Assembly: GCF_030272895.1 (NCBI RefSeq)
Contig: NZ_JALRNF010000033.1
Location: 1-64,000, forward strand
Direction of reading: 5' to 3'
Length of the DNA: 64,000 nucleotides
Source: Pseudomonas sp. BGr12
GTDB lineage: Bacteria > Pseudomonadota > Gammaproteobacteria > Pseudomonadales > Pseudomonadaceae
The position numbers and the translations under genes were made by a program. Under the pieces are notes generated by a model, which did no database searches, had not been told where the DNA came from, and saw only the letters and a program-made list of their open reading frames with translations. Of this stretch, positions 27,706 through 38,119 are shown piece after piece; position 1 is the first letter of the stretch; each line of letters begins with the position of its first letter.

Positions 27706-29052
27706 ATGGAATCAGCCCAGGACCACCAAGGCCGTATCCTGTTGGTCGACGACGAGTCCGCCATCCTGCGCACCTTCCGCTACTGCCTGGAGGATGAAGG
27801 CTACAGCGTGGCCACCGCCAACAGCGCAGCGCAAGCCGAAACCCTGTTGCAGCGCCAGGTCTTCGACCTGTGCTTTCTCGACCTGCGCCTGGGTGAAGAC
27901 AATGGCCTGGATGTCCTGGCGCAGATGCGCGTCCAGGCACCCTGGATGCGGGTGGTCATCGTCACCGCCCATTCGGCGATCGATACCGCAGTCGATGCCA
28001 TCCAGGCCGGCGCTGCCGACTACCTGGTCAAACCCTGCAGTCCCGACCAGTTGCGCCTGGCCACCGCCAAGCAACTGGAAGTTCGCCAGCTGTCGGCACG
28101 ACTCGAAGCGCTGGAAGGCGAATTGCGCAAATCCAATGACGGCCTGGACTCCCACACCCCGGCCATGATGGCGGTGCTGGAGACGGCCCGCCAGGTCGCC
28201 GGCACCGATGCCAATATCCTCATACTCGGCGAGTCGGGCACCGGCAAAGGCGAACTGGCCAGGGCCATTCACGGCTGGAGCAAGCGTGCGCGCAAAGCCT
28301 GTGTGACCATCAACTGCCCGTCCCTGACCGGCGAGCTGATGGAAAGCGAACTGTTCGGCCACAGCCGGGGCTCATTCACCGGGGCCAGCGAAAGCACCCT
28401 GGGCCGGGTCAACCAGGCGGATGGCGGCACCCTGTTCCTCGATGAGATCGGCGATTTTCCCCTGACCCTCCAGCCCAAACTATTGCGCTTCATCCAGGAC
28501 AAGGAATACGAGCGAATTGGCGACCCGGTGACCCGCCGCGCCGACGTGCGCATTCTGGCTGCGACCAACCTCAACCTGGAGGACATGGTGCGCGAGGGGC
28601 GCTTTCGCGAAGACCTGTTGTACCGGCTCAACGTCATCACCCTGCACCTGCCGCCGCTACGCGAACGCAGCGAGGACATCCTGGCCCTGGCCGACCGCTT
28701 CCTCGCCCGTTTCGTCAAAGACTATTCACGCCCTGCCCGTGGCTTCAGCGATGATGCCCAGGCGGCGCTGCTCAATTACCGCTGGCCGGGCAACATTCGC
28801 GAACTGCGCAACGTGATCGAGCGTGCCAGCATCATCTGCACCCAGGAACGGGTCGAAATCAGCCACCTGGGCATGACCGAACAACCGGCGGGCAATACAC
28901 CGCGCGTCGGCGCCGCCCTGAGCCTGGATGAACTGGAACGGGCACACATCGAAGCCGTGCTGGCGACCAGCGAAACCCTCGACCAGGCGGCCAAGACCCT
29001 GGGGATCGATGCCTCGACCCTGTACCGCAAGCGCAAGCAATACAACCTATGA
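27706..29052 (+). CDS. algb: NtrC-type response regulator AlgB
   Basis: A 448-aa regulator of alginate, biofilm and virulence genes in pseudomonads. Its receiver domain has phospho-acceptor Asp59; the AAA+ domain has Walker A GESGTGKG (175-182); a Fis-type HTH ends the protein (DQAAKTLGIDASTLYRKRK). The sigma-54 contact loop reads GSFTGA (222-227) instead of GAFTGA. ATG 27706 follows AGGAG. It overlaps kinB by 4 nt. Length and all domains match P. aeruginosa AlgB. Confidence 0.96.
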   Translation: MESAQDHQGRILLVDDESAILRTFRYCLEDEGYSVATANSAAQAETLLQRQVFDLCFLDLRLGEDNGLDVLAQMRVQAPWMRVVIVTAHSAIDTAVDAIQAGAADYLVKPCSPDQLRLATAKQLEVRQLSARLEALEGELRKSNDGLDSHTPAMMAVLETARQVAGTDANILILGESGTGKGELARAIHGWSKRARKACVTINCPSLTGELMESELFGHSRGSFTGASESTLGRVNQADGGTLFLDEIGDFPLTLQPKLLRFIQDKEYERIGDPVTRRADVRILAATNLNLEDMVREGRFREDLLYRLNVITLHLPPLRERSEDILALADRFLARFVKDYSRPARGFSDDAQAALLNYRWPGNIRELRNVIERASIICTQERVEISHLGMTEQPAGNTPRVGAALSLDELERAHIEAVLATSETLDQAAKTLGIDASTLYRKRKQYNL

Positions 29053-30836
29053 AATGGGCGATGAGGCTGCGCACGCGGCTTTTTCTCAGCATTTCGGCGC
29101 TGATGACCGTCGCCCTGTTCGGCCTGTTGCTGGGACTGGTCAGCGTACGGCAAATGGCCAGCTCGCAGCAGGCCATGATCCAGGACAACTCCGCGACCCT
29201 GGAGCTGGGCCTGAAGCTGCGGCAGAACCTCGGCGAGCAACTGACGCTGATACTTGACGACGCGGCAAAGGTGCAAGCCCTCGAGCCCTTGCAACAGCAG
29301 TTTCAGCAATTGCTCGACGAAGGCATCGAGCAGGAAAGCGATAGCGACAGCCAGACAGCATTCGCCAGCGCCAGACGCCACTACCAGGACTACCTGCAGG
29401 CCTTGCGCAACAGCGGCGCATCCCCCCGCAATCTCGATGCCGACCAGCCGCTGGGCAAGGCCTTCAATGCCCTGCGCAGCGACCTGGTCAACGCCCACAA
29501 GCATGCCCTGGAGCAGCTCAGCCAGAGTGAACAGCAGGCCCATGATCGCGCACTGCTGATATCAGGCCTGCTCGGGCTGCTCGGCCTGGCGGTGCTGATC
29601 CTGGGCTTTGTCACCGCCCATGGCATCGCCCGGCGTATCGGCCAGCCCATCGAGGCCCTGGCCAAGGCCGCCGACCAGATCGGCCAAGGCGACTTCAAGG
29701 TGACCCTGCCGGTATCCCAGACCCTGGAGCTGAATCAGCTGACCCGTCGCTTTGGCCTGATGGCCGAATCGTTGCGCAAGCACCAGGCCACCAACATCGA
29801 CGAACTGCTGGCCGGTCAGCAACGGCTGCAAGCGGTGCTCGACAGCATCGATGACGGCCTGCTGATCATCGATCGCAAAGGCCACCTCGAACACATCAAC
29901 CCGGTGGCCCAGCGGCAACTGGGCTGGGACGAGCGTCGCCTGGGCAGCGGCCTGGGTGAAGCCTTGCAGCGCCCGGAGCTCGATGAGCAACTACGCCTGG
30001 TGCTGCGTGGCGGCAGCCTGGACCGGGTGCCGGACGACCTGAGCCTGGAGATAGATGAAGAACCCCGTTTGCTGACCTACAGCCTGACCCCGGTCTGTCA
30101 TCCCGAAGGGCAGATTCTCGGCGCGGTCATGGTGCTCCATGACGTCACCGAGCAGCGCGCGTTCGAACGGGTGCGCAGCGAGTTTGTCCTGCGCGCCTCC
30201 CACGAGTTGCGCACGCCGGTCACCGGCATGCACATGGCCTTCGGTCTGCTGCGTGAACGCCTGACCTTTGCCCAGGAATCCCGGGAGGCCGACCTGCTGA
30301 CGACCATTACCGAAGAGATGCAGCGCCTGACCCAATTGATCAACGACCTGCTGAATTTCTCCCGCTACCAGAGCGGCCAGCAGAAGCTCGAACTGATCCC
30401 CTGCGCGGTCAGCGAACTGTTGGCCCGTGCCTGCGAGCGCTTTGCCGAGGCGGCGGAGGCCAAGCAGATTGAGCTGAAAGTGGAGCTGGCCACGCCGTTG
30501 CCACATATCCAGGTCGATCCGGCACAGATGGACCGGGTGATGGATAACCTGCTGGACAATGCCGTGCGCCATACTCCGGTGGCCGGCTGCATTCGCCTGC
30601 ACGCCAGGCGCCATGCCGAGCGGGTGATCATCAGTATCGAAGACAATGGCGAGGGCATTGCCTACGGCCAACAGGCGCGAATCTTCGAACCTTTCGTCCA
30701 GGTCGGACGCCAGAAAGGCGGAGCCGGCCTGGGGCTGGCGCTGTGCAAGGAGATAGTCCTGCTGCACGGTGGACGCATGGGCGTTTACTCCCGCCCAGGG
30801 CAGGGCTCGCAGTTCTACATGGCCCTGCCGGTCTGA
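29049..30836 (+). CDS. kinB: sensor histidine kinase KinB
   Basis: A 595-aa inner-membrane kinase/phosphatase partner of AlgB. It has helices at about 10-33 and 168-190 flanking a helical periplasmic domain, HAMP (about 190-245), PAS (about 258-365), HisKA with His385 in SHELRTP, and HATPase_c with NLLDNAVRHTP, EDNGEG and GAGLGLALCKE. The ATGA overlap with algB indicates coupled translation. All catalytic boxes are intact. Confidence 0.96.
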   Translation: MKWAMRLRTRLFLSISALMTVALFGLLLGLVSVRQMASSQQAMIQDNSATLELGLKLRQNLGEQLTLILDDAAKVQALEPLQQQFQQLLDEGIEQESDSDSQTAFASARRHYQDYLQALRNSGASPRNLDADQPLGKAFNALRSDLVNAHKHALEQLSQSEQQAHDRALLISGLLGLLGLAVLILGFVTAHGIARRIGQPIEALAKAADQIGQGDFKVTLPVSQTLELNQLTRRFGLMAESLRKHQATNIDELLAGQQRLQAVLDSIDDGLLIIDRKGHLEHINPVAQRQLGWDERRLGSGLGEALQRPELDEQLRLVLRGGSLDRVPDDLSLEIDEEPRLLTYSLTPVCHPEGQILGAVMVLHDVTEQRAFERVRSEFVLRASHELRTPVTGMHMAFGLLRERLTFAQESREADLLTTITEEMQRLTQLINDLLNFSRYQSGQQKLELIPCAVSELLARACERFAEAAEAKQIELKVELATPLPHIQVDPAQMDRVMDNLLDNAVRHTPVAGCIRLHARRHAERVIISIEDNGEGIAYGQQARIFEPFVQVGRQKGGAGLGLALCKEIVLLHGGRMGVYSRPGQGSQFYMALPV

Positions 30837-30848
30837 CGCTGCCCGGGT

Positions 30849-32471
30849 TCAGGCCTCATCATCGATCCGTCGGGGCATCACCCGGCGGCCGCGGGTGATC
30901 AGTTCGACGAACTGACGTGCACTGAGCGGGTGGGCGAACAGCCAGCCCTGACCGTAATTCACCCCCTCGCTGTTGAGCAGCATGGCCTGGTCCTCATACT
31001 CGATACCTTCGGCAATCACCCGCAGTTGCAGTGCATGGGCCATGCGGATGATATGGGGTGCCACACCGCTGCTGGCAGCGTCATGGCCGAGGGCATCGAT
31101 AAAGGCCTTGTCGATTTTCAGGCAGTCCACCGGCAGGGTTTGCAGGTAGGCGAGGCTGCAATAGCCGGTACCGAAATCATCGATCAACACCTGGTGGCCG
31201 ACCGCACGCAAGGCCTGCAGGTTGTCGCGAGCGACGACCACGTCGATCAGGCCACGCTCGGTAACCTCGAAGGCAATCTGGCTGGCCGAGACATGGTGCA
31301 AGGCCAGCAGCCGCGCCGCGACCCGCCCGATCCTGGGCACCATCACATCGCAGGCCGCCAGGTTGACCGAAATATAGAGTTGCCGGTTGGCCCGCAGTAC
31401 CTGCCCGAGCTGTTCAAGCACCCGCTGCAGGACAAAATCGGTAATCTGGCGGATCTGCCCGGTATTTTCCGCCAGGGGAATGAACAGTTCGGGGCTGGTC
31501 AGGGTGCCATCGGGCCGACGCCAGCGCACCAGGGCTTCGGCACCGACACAACGGCGGCTGTTCAGTTCGAATATCGGTTGATACAACACCTGCAGCTCGC
31601 CGCGGCGCAGTGCCCCCTGCAACTCGGAACTCATCGAGCGACGCTGGCGCACCAGTTGCAGCACCAGCCAGCCGATGCACCAGGACAGCACCAGGCTGCC
31701 GGGAAACAACAGCCAGAGCACACCGTTCATCTTCAGCGGCAGGCTGGCCCGAGGGGCGATCAGCACCAATTGGTAGTCGGGCGACTTGGTCGGCATGCGG
31801 TAGATCAACCGGTCCGGCAGCTCCAGTAGCGCATCCCGGGACTTCGGCGGCCAATCGACCGACGGCGGCCAGGTCTGTGGCGGGCCCAGTACCGGCACCG
31901 CGCGGGTGCCGTTATCCAGCACCACCAGCAAACTACCCTCCGGCGGCAGGTCGACCACATCGGTCAGGTGACCACGGGAGGTGGCCACGAGAAACTTGCC
32001 GCGCCCGAGCATCAGCGCAGCGATGTTGTCGTCCGGCTCGGTGGTGGTGTTCAGCCAATAGCTGTAGGTCGGCCCCTTGATGTCTGGTGGCCGCAAGGGT
32101 TTGATCGTACGTTCGCCGATCCGGTTGGAGCAGGCCATTGTGCCGTCGACATAGGCCGCCTCATAAACGAAGCGATAGTTGAAGCCGACCTGCTGCAGGG
32201 CTCGTAGCATATTGGCATCACAGCCGCGCAAGGGCTGCAGCTGCAGCTCATCGACGCCTTCGCGCAACTGTCCGAAAATCTGCTCCAGCCGGGCCAGGAA
32301 ACGTTCGCCCTTGGCATTCATCTGCTCGCTTTCGCTTTGCTGCACCTGGTGCATGGCCACCCCGACGCTGGCTAACAGCAACAGGATTGCGCTGGATACG
32401 GCCGCGAGCGCGGCCAGTAGCCAGGGGCGATACAACACGTGGCGCAACAAGGACAAGGCAGCTGACATCAA
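30849..32471 (-). CDS. CSS-motif / EAL domain c-di-GMP phosphodiesterase
   Basis: A 540-aa inner-membrane protein. A CSS-type periplasmic domain lies between helices at about 19-42 and 250-272, with Cys84 (RGCDAN) and Cys114 (MACSN) as the likely redox pair. It is followed by an EAL domain with EALVRW (312-317), DDFGTGYCSL (431-440) and KIDKAFI, so catalysis should be intact. Related PdeB/PdeC proteins are held inactive by a DsbA-formed disulfide. It converges with kinB, 12 nt apart. Confidence 0.9.
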   Translation of the reverse strand: MMSAALSLLRHVLYRPWLLAALAAVSSAILLLLASVGVAMHQVQQSESEQMNAKGERFLARLEQIFGQLREGVDELQLQPLRGCDANMLRALQQVGFNYRFVYEAAYVDGTMACSNRIGERTIKPLRPPDIKGPTYSYWLNTTTEPDDNIAALMLGRGKFLVATSRGHLTDVVDLPPEGSLLVVLDNGTRAVPVLGPPQTWPPSVDWPPKSRDALLELPDRLIYRMPTKSPDYQLVLIAPRASLPLKMNGVLWLLFPGSLVLSWCIGWLVLQLVRQRRSMSSELQGALRRGELQVLYQPIFELNSRRCVGAEALVRWRRPDGTLTSPELFIPLAENTGQIRQITDFVLQRVLEQLGQVLRANRQLYISVNLAACDVMVPRIGRVAARLLALHHVSASQIAFEVTERGLIDVVVARDNLQALRAVGHQVLIDDFGTGYCSLAYLQTLPVDCLKIDKAFIDALGHDAASSGVAPHIIRMAHALQLRVIAEGIEYEDQAMLLNSEGVNYGQGWLFAHPLSARQFVELITRGRRVMPRRIDDEA

Positions 32472-32547
32472 GAAACATCCAGTTGAATACCAAGATGTAT
32501 AGCAACTGCCAGCGCAATCGGCCTGTCCGTTGGGCGGCGCCGTTCAA

Positions 32548-33321
32548 TCAACGCGTGTTGAGCACCTGCAACATGGCGGCAGTCTGGGCGTCTGGCACGC
32601 CATCGAAGCGCTGTGGACGGAAGCGCATCTGGAACGCTGCCAGTACATGTTTGGTGCTGACGTCGTACACGCCGGTCTGCTCGATTGCATAGCCGAAGCG
32701 GGCCAGCTGCTGCTGATACCAGGTGATACTCGGCGGGTTGGCGCTGAAGCGGGCCTGCTCCCGGGCGACGGCCTGCGCCTGTGGCCAGACGCCAATGCCG
32801 GCGTCGGCCAGGCGTTTCCAGGGGAACAACGGGCCGGGGTCCAGCTTGCGCAATGGCGCGATGTCGCTGTGACCAATGATGTAACGAGGCTGGATGTTAT
32901 TGCGCTTGACGATGTCCTTGAGCAGCGCAATCAGCGCCTCGACCTGTGCTTCTGTGTAGGGATGCCAGACCCGCCCGTTCGGGGTATCGGTAAAGCCTGG
33001 GTTGACGATTTCGATACCAATGGAGCTGGAATTGAGCCAGGTGCGGCCGTCCCACTGACTGTCGCCGGCATGCCAGGCACGACGGCTTTCATCGACCAAC
33101 TGATAGATGGTCGCCGGAGAGTCACCGACCAGGTAATGGCTGCTGACTTCACCTTGCGTCAATAACTTCAGGGAACGCTCCTGCGAAGCATTGGTGTAAT
33201 GCAGGATTACGAACTGGATGCGGTTGTCCTGGTTGACCGACGGGTGGCTGCGGTCGATCCGCAAGCCATTGCTGCAGCCTGCCAGGGTCAACAGCAGGAG
33301 CGCGGTGAAAAACGCTTTCAT
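32548..33321 (-). CDS. ampDh2: N-acetylmuramoyl-L-alanine amidase AmpDh2
   Basis: A 257-aa lipoprotein (lipobox LAGC, Cys16) with an amidase_2 domain and a C-terminal peptidoglycan-binding helix bundle (about 190-257). Zinc ligands are His41, His151 and Asp161 (RKLDPG), with Glu104 catalytic. It cleaves anhydro-muropeptides or murein in the periplasm and can affect beta-lactamase control. ATG 33321 gives a proper signal peptide; a start at 33348 is possible. Position between the kinB side and dgcH matches P. aeruginosa ampDh2. Confidence 0.92.
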   Translation of the reverse strand: MKAFFTALLLLTLAGCSNGLRIDRSHPSVNQDNRIQFVILHYTNASQERSLKLLTQGEVSSHYLVGDSPATIYQLVDESRRAWHAGDSQWDGRTWLNSSSIGIEIVNPGFTDTPNGRVWHPYTEAQVEALIALLKDIVKRNNIQPRYIIGHSDIAPLRKLDPGPLFPWKRLADAGIGVWPQAQAVAREQARFSANPPSITWYQQQLARFGYAIEQTGVYDVSTKHVLAAFQMRFRPQRFDGVPDAQTAAMLQVLNTR

Positions 33322-33381
33322 GGGATGGGCACATGTGATGATTTGCAATGCAATAGCATAACGTATCTACGGGTCGGCCAC

Positions 33382-35274
33382 TTATCCCTGTTCGACCCGA
33401 TTTCTACCCAGATGTTTCGCCCGGTACAACGCTTCGTCCGCGCGCTTGAGCACCACCTCGCTGCGCTCGCCGGTGCGAAACGCACTGATGCCGATCGACA
33501 GGGTGATGGTGACGCGCTCGCCCTTGAAGTGGAACGGGCAGGCCTCGACCACCTGGCGCAGGTTCTGCGCCAGCTGATAGCCGTTGGCCAGGGAGGTCTG
33601 CGGGATCAGCAAGACGAACTCCTCACCGCCGAACCGAGCGATGAAGTCCCGCGCACGCAGGCGCTTGCGCAGCTCGTTGGCGACGATCTTGAGCACCTTG
33701 TCACCGGCCAGGTGGCCATAGCTGTCGTTGATCCGCTTGAAATGATCGAGGTCGAGTATGGCCATCAGCAGGTGTCCACCCTGTTCCTGCCATTGCAGGA
33801 CCTCCTGGTCTACCCGCTCGGACCAGGCGGCGCGGTTGGGCAGGCCGGTGAGGGGGTCGATCAGGGCCTTCTGCCGCTGCTCCTCCAGGTGCTCGCGATA
33901 GCCCATGGCTTCCTGTTCCATGCTGGCTACCCGCTCGGCCAGTCCCTGCAGGCGGCCGGCCATCTCCTGCTCACGCTGGTCACGCTGCTGCTGGTGCTGG
34001 TCCATGGTGCCCAGCAGGCCTTCGAGGCGGTTTTCCAGAATGTGCTTGAGGCTGTCCAGGTCGGCTGCGCCCTGGACACTGCTCTGCAGGCCATCGACCT
34101 GTTCGCGCAACTGACTGTCCAGGTCACGGGACGCCGTGCTGTTATCGGCATGACCGGCACTGGCTTCCTGCAGGTGGCTCTGGAAGGACTCGAGGCGCTC
34201 GTTCAGTTGTTGCAGGTAGGCTTCGAACTCATGCTGGCCGCTGTCGTTGATGGCCAGCATGAGCACGGCCAGATCATCCAGTACCGGCAGCAATTCATAC
34301 CAGTTCAGGCCATGTTCCAGACGCTCGCGCACAGATTGCGCCTGGGCCTTGTAGCGCTCCGGCAAGCTCAGGTCATCGAGCAGGCCCAGCAAAGTGTCTT
34401 CGATATGCTCGGCCACCGAGCTGTAGGACGGCTCGGTACCATCGGGCAGGGCATAGTGCGCGGCTTCTTCAGGTGCTTCGCTGGCCTCGGGCAGGGGGGC
34501 TTCAGTGGTGGTTTCGACGACAACCTCATCGTCCTCCGGCACCAAGGGCGCCTCTTCAGCGGCTTCGCACACCTGCGGTTCGACGGTCGGCGCCTGGGCT
34601 TGAGCAGCCTGCTCCTCATCCAGGTGCTGCAGTTCGTCGATGTCCACCGGCTCACTGTCCCTGGGCGCCAGTTCTACCGCGGGTAGCGCTTGGGCGACGA
34701 CCGGGGCGGCACCGGCCAGCACCGGCTGCAACAGGGCTTCCGGCTCCTCCTCGCGCACGCCGAACAGGCGCTGCAGCAGGCCGGGGCGCTGCGCTTCCTC
34801 GGGTCGCTCCAGCGCTGCCAGTGCCTGGCCCTGCAAACCACTGAGCTCACCCAGCAGCAACGGCATCTCGCGGGACTGGCCGGCACGGGCATCCAGCTGC
34901 TTGGCGAACTTCTTCAGGGGTCGGCTGACTTCACTGGGCAGGGGCAAACGCTGCAGTTGCGCCACCAGTGCGTTGAGCGCAATGCCCACCTGGGCAATAC
35001 GGGTGGCGCGGCGCTGCTCGGAGTCGAGCACGGCTTTTTCCAGGCGCGGAATCAGGCCGGCCAGGGCGGCATCCATATTGTCGGTGCGGATGACTTCGCG
35101 CATTTCCTTCATGCACTGGTCGACCGCCCGGTCGCTACCCTCGGCGGCCAGGGTGCTGCGTACCAGGCCACGGCGCAACAAGTCGAGGCGGGCTTCCCAA
35201 CGGCGCTCCAGCTTTTCCTGCTGTTCGATACTCTTGAGGTACTTTTCTTTCCAGCGCTGGGCTTCGTCGGTCAT
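33382..35274 (-). CDS. dgcH: diguanylate cyclase DgcH
   Basis: A 630-aa cytoplasmic protein without membrane helices. A helical N-terminus (1-170) and an Ala/Glu/Pro-rich acidic linker (about 180-285) lead to a second helical region with coiled coil (about 290-455), then a GGDEF domain. The active site is GGEEF (549-553), with an intact inhibitory I-site RARD (540-543). It makes c-di-GMP. It is last of the dsbA-EEP-dgcH cluster, matching the P. aeruginosa locus order. Confidence 0.92.
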   Translation of the reverse strand: MTDEAQRWKEKYLKSIEQQEKLERRWEARLDLLRRGLVRSTLAAEGSDRAVDQCMKEMREVIRTDNMDAALAGLIPRLEKAVLDSEQRRATRIAQVGIALNALVAQLQRLPLPSEVSRPLKKFAKQLDARAGQSREMPLLLGELSGLQGQALAALERPEEAQRPGLLQRLFGVREEEPEALLQPVLAGAAPVVAQALPAVELAPRDSEPVDIDELQHLDEEQAAQAQAPTVEPQVCEAAEEAPLVPEDDEVVVETTTEAPLPEASEAPEEAAHYALPDGTEPSYSSVAEHIEDTLLGLLDDLSLPERYKAQAQSVRERLEHGLNWYELLPVLDDLAVLMLAINDSGQHEFEAYLQQLNERLESFQSHLQEASAGHADNSTASRDLDSQLREQVDGLQSSVQGAADLDSLKHILENRLEGLLGTMDQHQQQRDQREQEMAGRLQGLAERVASMEQEAMGYREHLEEQRQKALIDPLTGLPNRAAWSERVDQEVLQWQEQGGHLLMAILDLDHFKRINDSYGHLAGDKVLKIVANELRKRLRARDFIARFGGEEFVLLIPQTSLANGYQLAQNLRQVVEACPFHFKGERVTITLSIGISAFRTGERSEVVLKRADEALYRAKHLGRNRVEQG

Positions 35275-35302
35275 GCCTGGGTCCGCAACGGGGTGATGGC
35301 AA

Positions 35303-36157
35303 TTAGCTCAAAGCGGGCAGCGTATCCACAGTCAGTGCATCAGGCAAACGAATCTCAACAGCGACCGGTAGATGATCGGAAATAGGCTGGGCCAGGACCT
35401 CGACCTTCTCCAGGGTCAAGCTCGGGCTGAGCAGAATATGGTCGAGGCAGCGCTGCGGCCGCCAGCTGGGGAAGGTGGCTTGCACCTGTGGGGCGATCAG
35501 GCCCAGATCGCGCAGGGGCGAGTGTTCGAGCAGGTCGTTGGCGTGGGTGTTCATGTCGCCCATCAGCACTTGATGACGGTAGCCGCCGATCAGTTCGCGG
35601 ATGTAGGCCAGTTGCAGGGCTCGCGTTTTCGAACCCAGCGCCAGGTGCATCATGACCACGACCAGGGCATCCTCGCCCTCGCCAAAGCGCACCAGGATCG
35701 CCCCGCGTCCTGCCGGGCCGGGCAGGGGGTGATCTTCGAGCAGTTGCGGCTTGAGCCGGCTGAGAACGCCATTGCTGTGCTGGGCAAACCGCCCGAGGTT
35801 GCGGTTGAGCTGCTGGTACCAGTAGGGGAAGGCACCGAGCTGGGCCAGGTGCTCGACCTGGTTGACGTAGCCGGAGCGCAGGCTGCCGCCATCGGCCTCC
35901 TGCAGCGCCACCAGGTCGAAATCACCGAGCAGGCTACCGATCTTTTGCAGGTTGCCGGCACGCCCGTGGTGCGGCAGCAGGTGCTGCCAGCTTTTGGTCA
36001 GGTAGTGCCGGTAACGCTCGGTGCTGATGCCGACCTGGATATTGAAACTGAGCAGGCGCAGCCGGCCATCCTCTGGCAGGCCGTTGGCCTGCAGGTGATG
36101 TTCGTTGACCTGCGGGTGGTGCAGGCCCACGCCTCGCTCGGTTCTCCAGCGGCGCAT
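35303..36157 (-). CDS. endonuclease/exonuclease/phosphatase family protein
   Basis: A 284-aa EEP-fold hydrolase without signal peptide. The expected metal and catalytic motifs are visible: [35 protein letters not shown] and SDHLPV. Substrate is unknown (nucleic acid or phosphoester). It is 12 nt behind dsbA and 28 nt ahead of dgcH, so probably co-transcribed. Confidence 0.86.
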   Translation of the reverse strand: MRRWRTERGVGLHHPQVNEHHLQANGLPEDGRLRLLSFNIQVGISTERYRHYLTKSWQHLLPHHGRAGNLQKIGSLLGDFDLVALQEADGGSLRSGYVNQVEHLAQLGAFPYWYQQLNRNLGRFAQHSNGVLSRLKPQLLEDHPLPGPAGRGAILVRFGEGEDALVVVMMHLALGSKTRALQLAYIRELIGGYRHQVLMGDMNTHANDLLEHSPLRDLGLIAPQVQATFPSWRPQRCLDHILLSPSLTLEKVEVLAQPISDHLPVAVEIRLPDALTVDTLPALS

Positions 36158-36169
36158 GATGGGCGCCGC

Positions 36170-36799
36170 TTACTTGGCGGCGCGCTCCTTGGCAATCAGC
36201 TGGTCGGCGACGTTGATGACGCCTTCCGGACCGCCGGCGGTGCCCAGGTCGAAGCGGTACTTGCCATTGACGACCATGCTCGGTACGCCGGTGATTTCAT
36301 ACTTCTTGGCCAGCTCTTTGGCCTGGTTGACCTGGCCCTTGATCGCGAAGGAGTTGAACGTGGCGAGGAATTTGTCCTTGTCGACACCTTGGGTGGCAAG
36401 GAAATCGGCCATTTCGTTTGGATCGGTCAGCTTCTTGCGTTGAACCTGGATAGCTTCGAACACGGCAGCATGGACCTTGTGTTCCACACCCATGGCTTCC
36501 AGGGTCAGGAACATTTGACCATGGGCATCCCATGGGCCGCCGAACATGGCCGGAACACGTTTGAAGTTGACGTCCTTGGGCAGTTTCTCGGCCCATGGAT
36601 TGACGGTTGGCTCAAAGCTGTAGCAGTGCGGGCAGCCGTACCAGAACAGTTCTACCACCTCGATCTTGCCAGGCACCGAGACCGGTACCGCGTTGCTCAG
36701 CTCGACATACTCCTTGCCCGCTACAGGCTCGGCGGCCTGGGCGGTCATACCGAACACGCTGGCGGCGACCAGCGTGGCGCTGAGAATCAGATTACGCAT
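36170..36799 (-). CDS. dsbA: thiol:disulfide interchange protein DsbA
   Basis: A 209-aa periplasmic oxidase that introduces disulfides into exported proteins. It has a signal peptide (1-22), the active site CPHC at 56-59, and the cis-proline in TGVPSMV. It is first of a dsbA-EEP-dgcH run. Its oxidation state could set the activity of the CSS-EAL phosphodiesterase encoded nearby. Confidence 0.96.
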   Translation of the reverse strand: MRNLILSATLVAASVFGMTAQAAEPVAGKEYVELSNAVPVSVPGKIEVVELFWYGCPHCYSFEPTVNPWAEKLPKDVNFKRVPAMFGGPWDAHGQMFLTLEAMGVEHKVHAAVFEAIQVQRKKLTDPNEMADFLATQGVDKDKFLATFNSFAIKGQVNQAKELAKKYEITGVPSMVVNGKYRFDLGTAGGPEGVINVADQLIAKERAAK

Positions 36800-36897
36800 G
36801 CTTCACTCCTGAGCAGTCTATTTGGTCGCCTCGACACGACCTGGATTAAGACAGGTCGAAGCGGGCCCGAGTTCGTTAGTGTAACGGCAGCGGGCAC

Positions 36898-36925
36898 AAA
36901 AAAGGGCGACCGAAGTCGCCCTTTT
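36898..36925 (-). terminator. terminator after the cytochrome c4/c5 genes
   Basis: The GGGCGAC/GTCGCCC stem (36904-36921) with a 4-nt loop, A6 on one side and T4 on the other, so it works on either strand. It lies 49 bp past the cytochrome c4 stop. Confidence 0.88.
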
Positions 36926-36973
36926 CATCATTACGCCGCAGTATTAACCCAGCGTTAACGTCGCGAGCCGCGA

Positions 36974-37591
36974 TCAGTGCAGGCCCTGGATGTAGCTGGA
37001 CAGCGCTTCGATGTCCTTGTTGCTGAGCTTGGCCGCGATGGTCCGCATGGTCATGGCATCGCCGTCGTTGGTACGGTTGCCTTCGCGGAAGTCGGTCAGC
37101 TGCTTGGTAACGTATTGCGAGTGCTGGCCGCCCAGGTGCGGGAAGCCGGCCAGGGCAATACCTGCGCCGTTCGGCGAGTGGCAGCCGGTGCAGGCAGGCA
37201 TGCCATTTTCCAGGTTGCCGCCGTTGAACAGGGCCTTGCCACGCTCGACCAGCTTCGGATCGGCCGCGCCCACGCTGCCTTTCTGGCTGGAGAAGTAGGC
37301 GGCGATGTCCGCCAGGTCCTGGTCGCTGAACGCGGCGAGCATGCCGGTCATTTCCAGCACGGTGCGCTTGCCCGACTTGATATCGTGAAGCTGTTTCTCC
37401 AGGTACCGCTGACCCTGGCCTGCAAGTTTCGGGAAGTTCGGCGCCAGGCTGTTGCCGTCCGGATTGTGGCAAGCGCCACATACAGCAGTTTTGGCCTGAC
37501 CAGCAGCGGCATCGCCCTTGATACTGTCAGCGGCACTGGCGACACCAGTGACACCCAAGGTCAACAGCAGACTCACGAGTAGTTTGTTCAT
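36974..37591 (-). CDS. diheme cytochrome c4
   Basis: A 205-aa periplasmic diheme cytochrome: signal peptide (1-20), CGACH and CTGCH heme sites about 95 residues apart in two homologous halves. It carries electrons from the bc1 complex to cytochrome oxidases such as those encoded by the cox cluster in this window. It follows the c5 gene by 33 nt on the same strand. Confidence 0.95.
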   Translation of the reverse strand: MNKLLVSLLLTLGVTGVASAADSIKGDAAAGQAKTAVCGACHNPDGNSLAPNFPKLAGQGQRYLEKQLHDIKSGKRTVLEMTGMLAAFSDQDLADIAAYFSSQKGSVGAADPKLVERGKALFNGGNLENGMPACTGCHSPNGAGIALAGFPHLGGQHSQYVTKQLTDFREGNRTNDGDAMTMRTIAAKLSNKDIEALSSYIQGLH

Positions 37592-37624
37592 CAGCTAATC
37601 CAACTACGGCTAAGGGTGAAAGAG

Positions 37625-37927
37625 TTATGTATCGGGACGCTGGCTCATCCAGTGGATGATTGCCTGGTAGTCCTCGGCACTGCAGTCCATGCACAATCCA
37701 CGCGGCGGCATAGCCTTGAAACCCTGGGTGACACGCACCACCAGTACCTCCATACCCTGCGCCAGCCTTGGCTCCCAGGCCGCACGGTCACCCGCTTGCG
37801 GTGCCTGTGGCAGCTGCCCGGCGTGACAAGCCGCGCAACTGCGGTTGTACAACACCTCGGGATCCTGTGTAGCCTGAGCGCTGAAAAACGGTATCAAGAC
37901 ACCGACAACAAGCAGCCATTTCGTCAT
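37625..37927 (-). CDS. cytochrome c5-like monoheme cytochrome
   Basis: A 100-aa exported cytochrome with a signal peptide (1-19), a CAACH heme site and the second cysteine pair CMDC that marks the c5 family. MPPRG supplies the axial Met. It is first gene of the c5-c4 unit and diverges from engB. Confidence 0.9.
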   Translation of the reverse strand: MTKWLLVVGVLIPFFSAQATQDPEVLYNRSCAACHAGQLPQAPQAGDRAAWEPRLAQGMEVLVVRVTQGFKAMPPRGLCMDCSAEDYQAIIHWMSQRPDT

Positions 37928-38119
37928 GCGAACGACCTTTCAGGGTTGGGGGCTGCACTGCGTTCTACTGCGCAAGCTTGAATCCGACGCCCCCGTGCAC
38001 ATCTTCCTACGCTGGGATAATGCGCACACAAAAACTGGGGCATTATATACTCCCGTTGCTGAAACGGAAACGACACCACCTGCCGAGACCCCCTCGCGCA
38101 ACGCCCAACCGGATAAACC

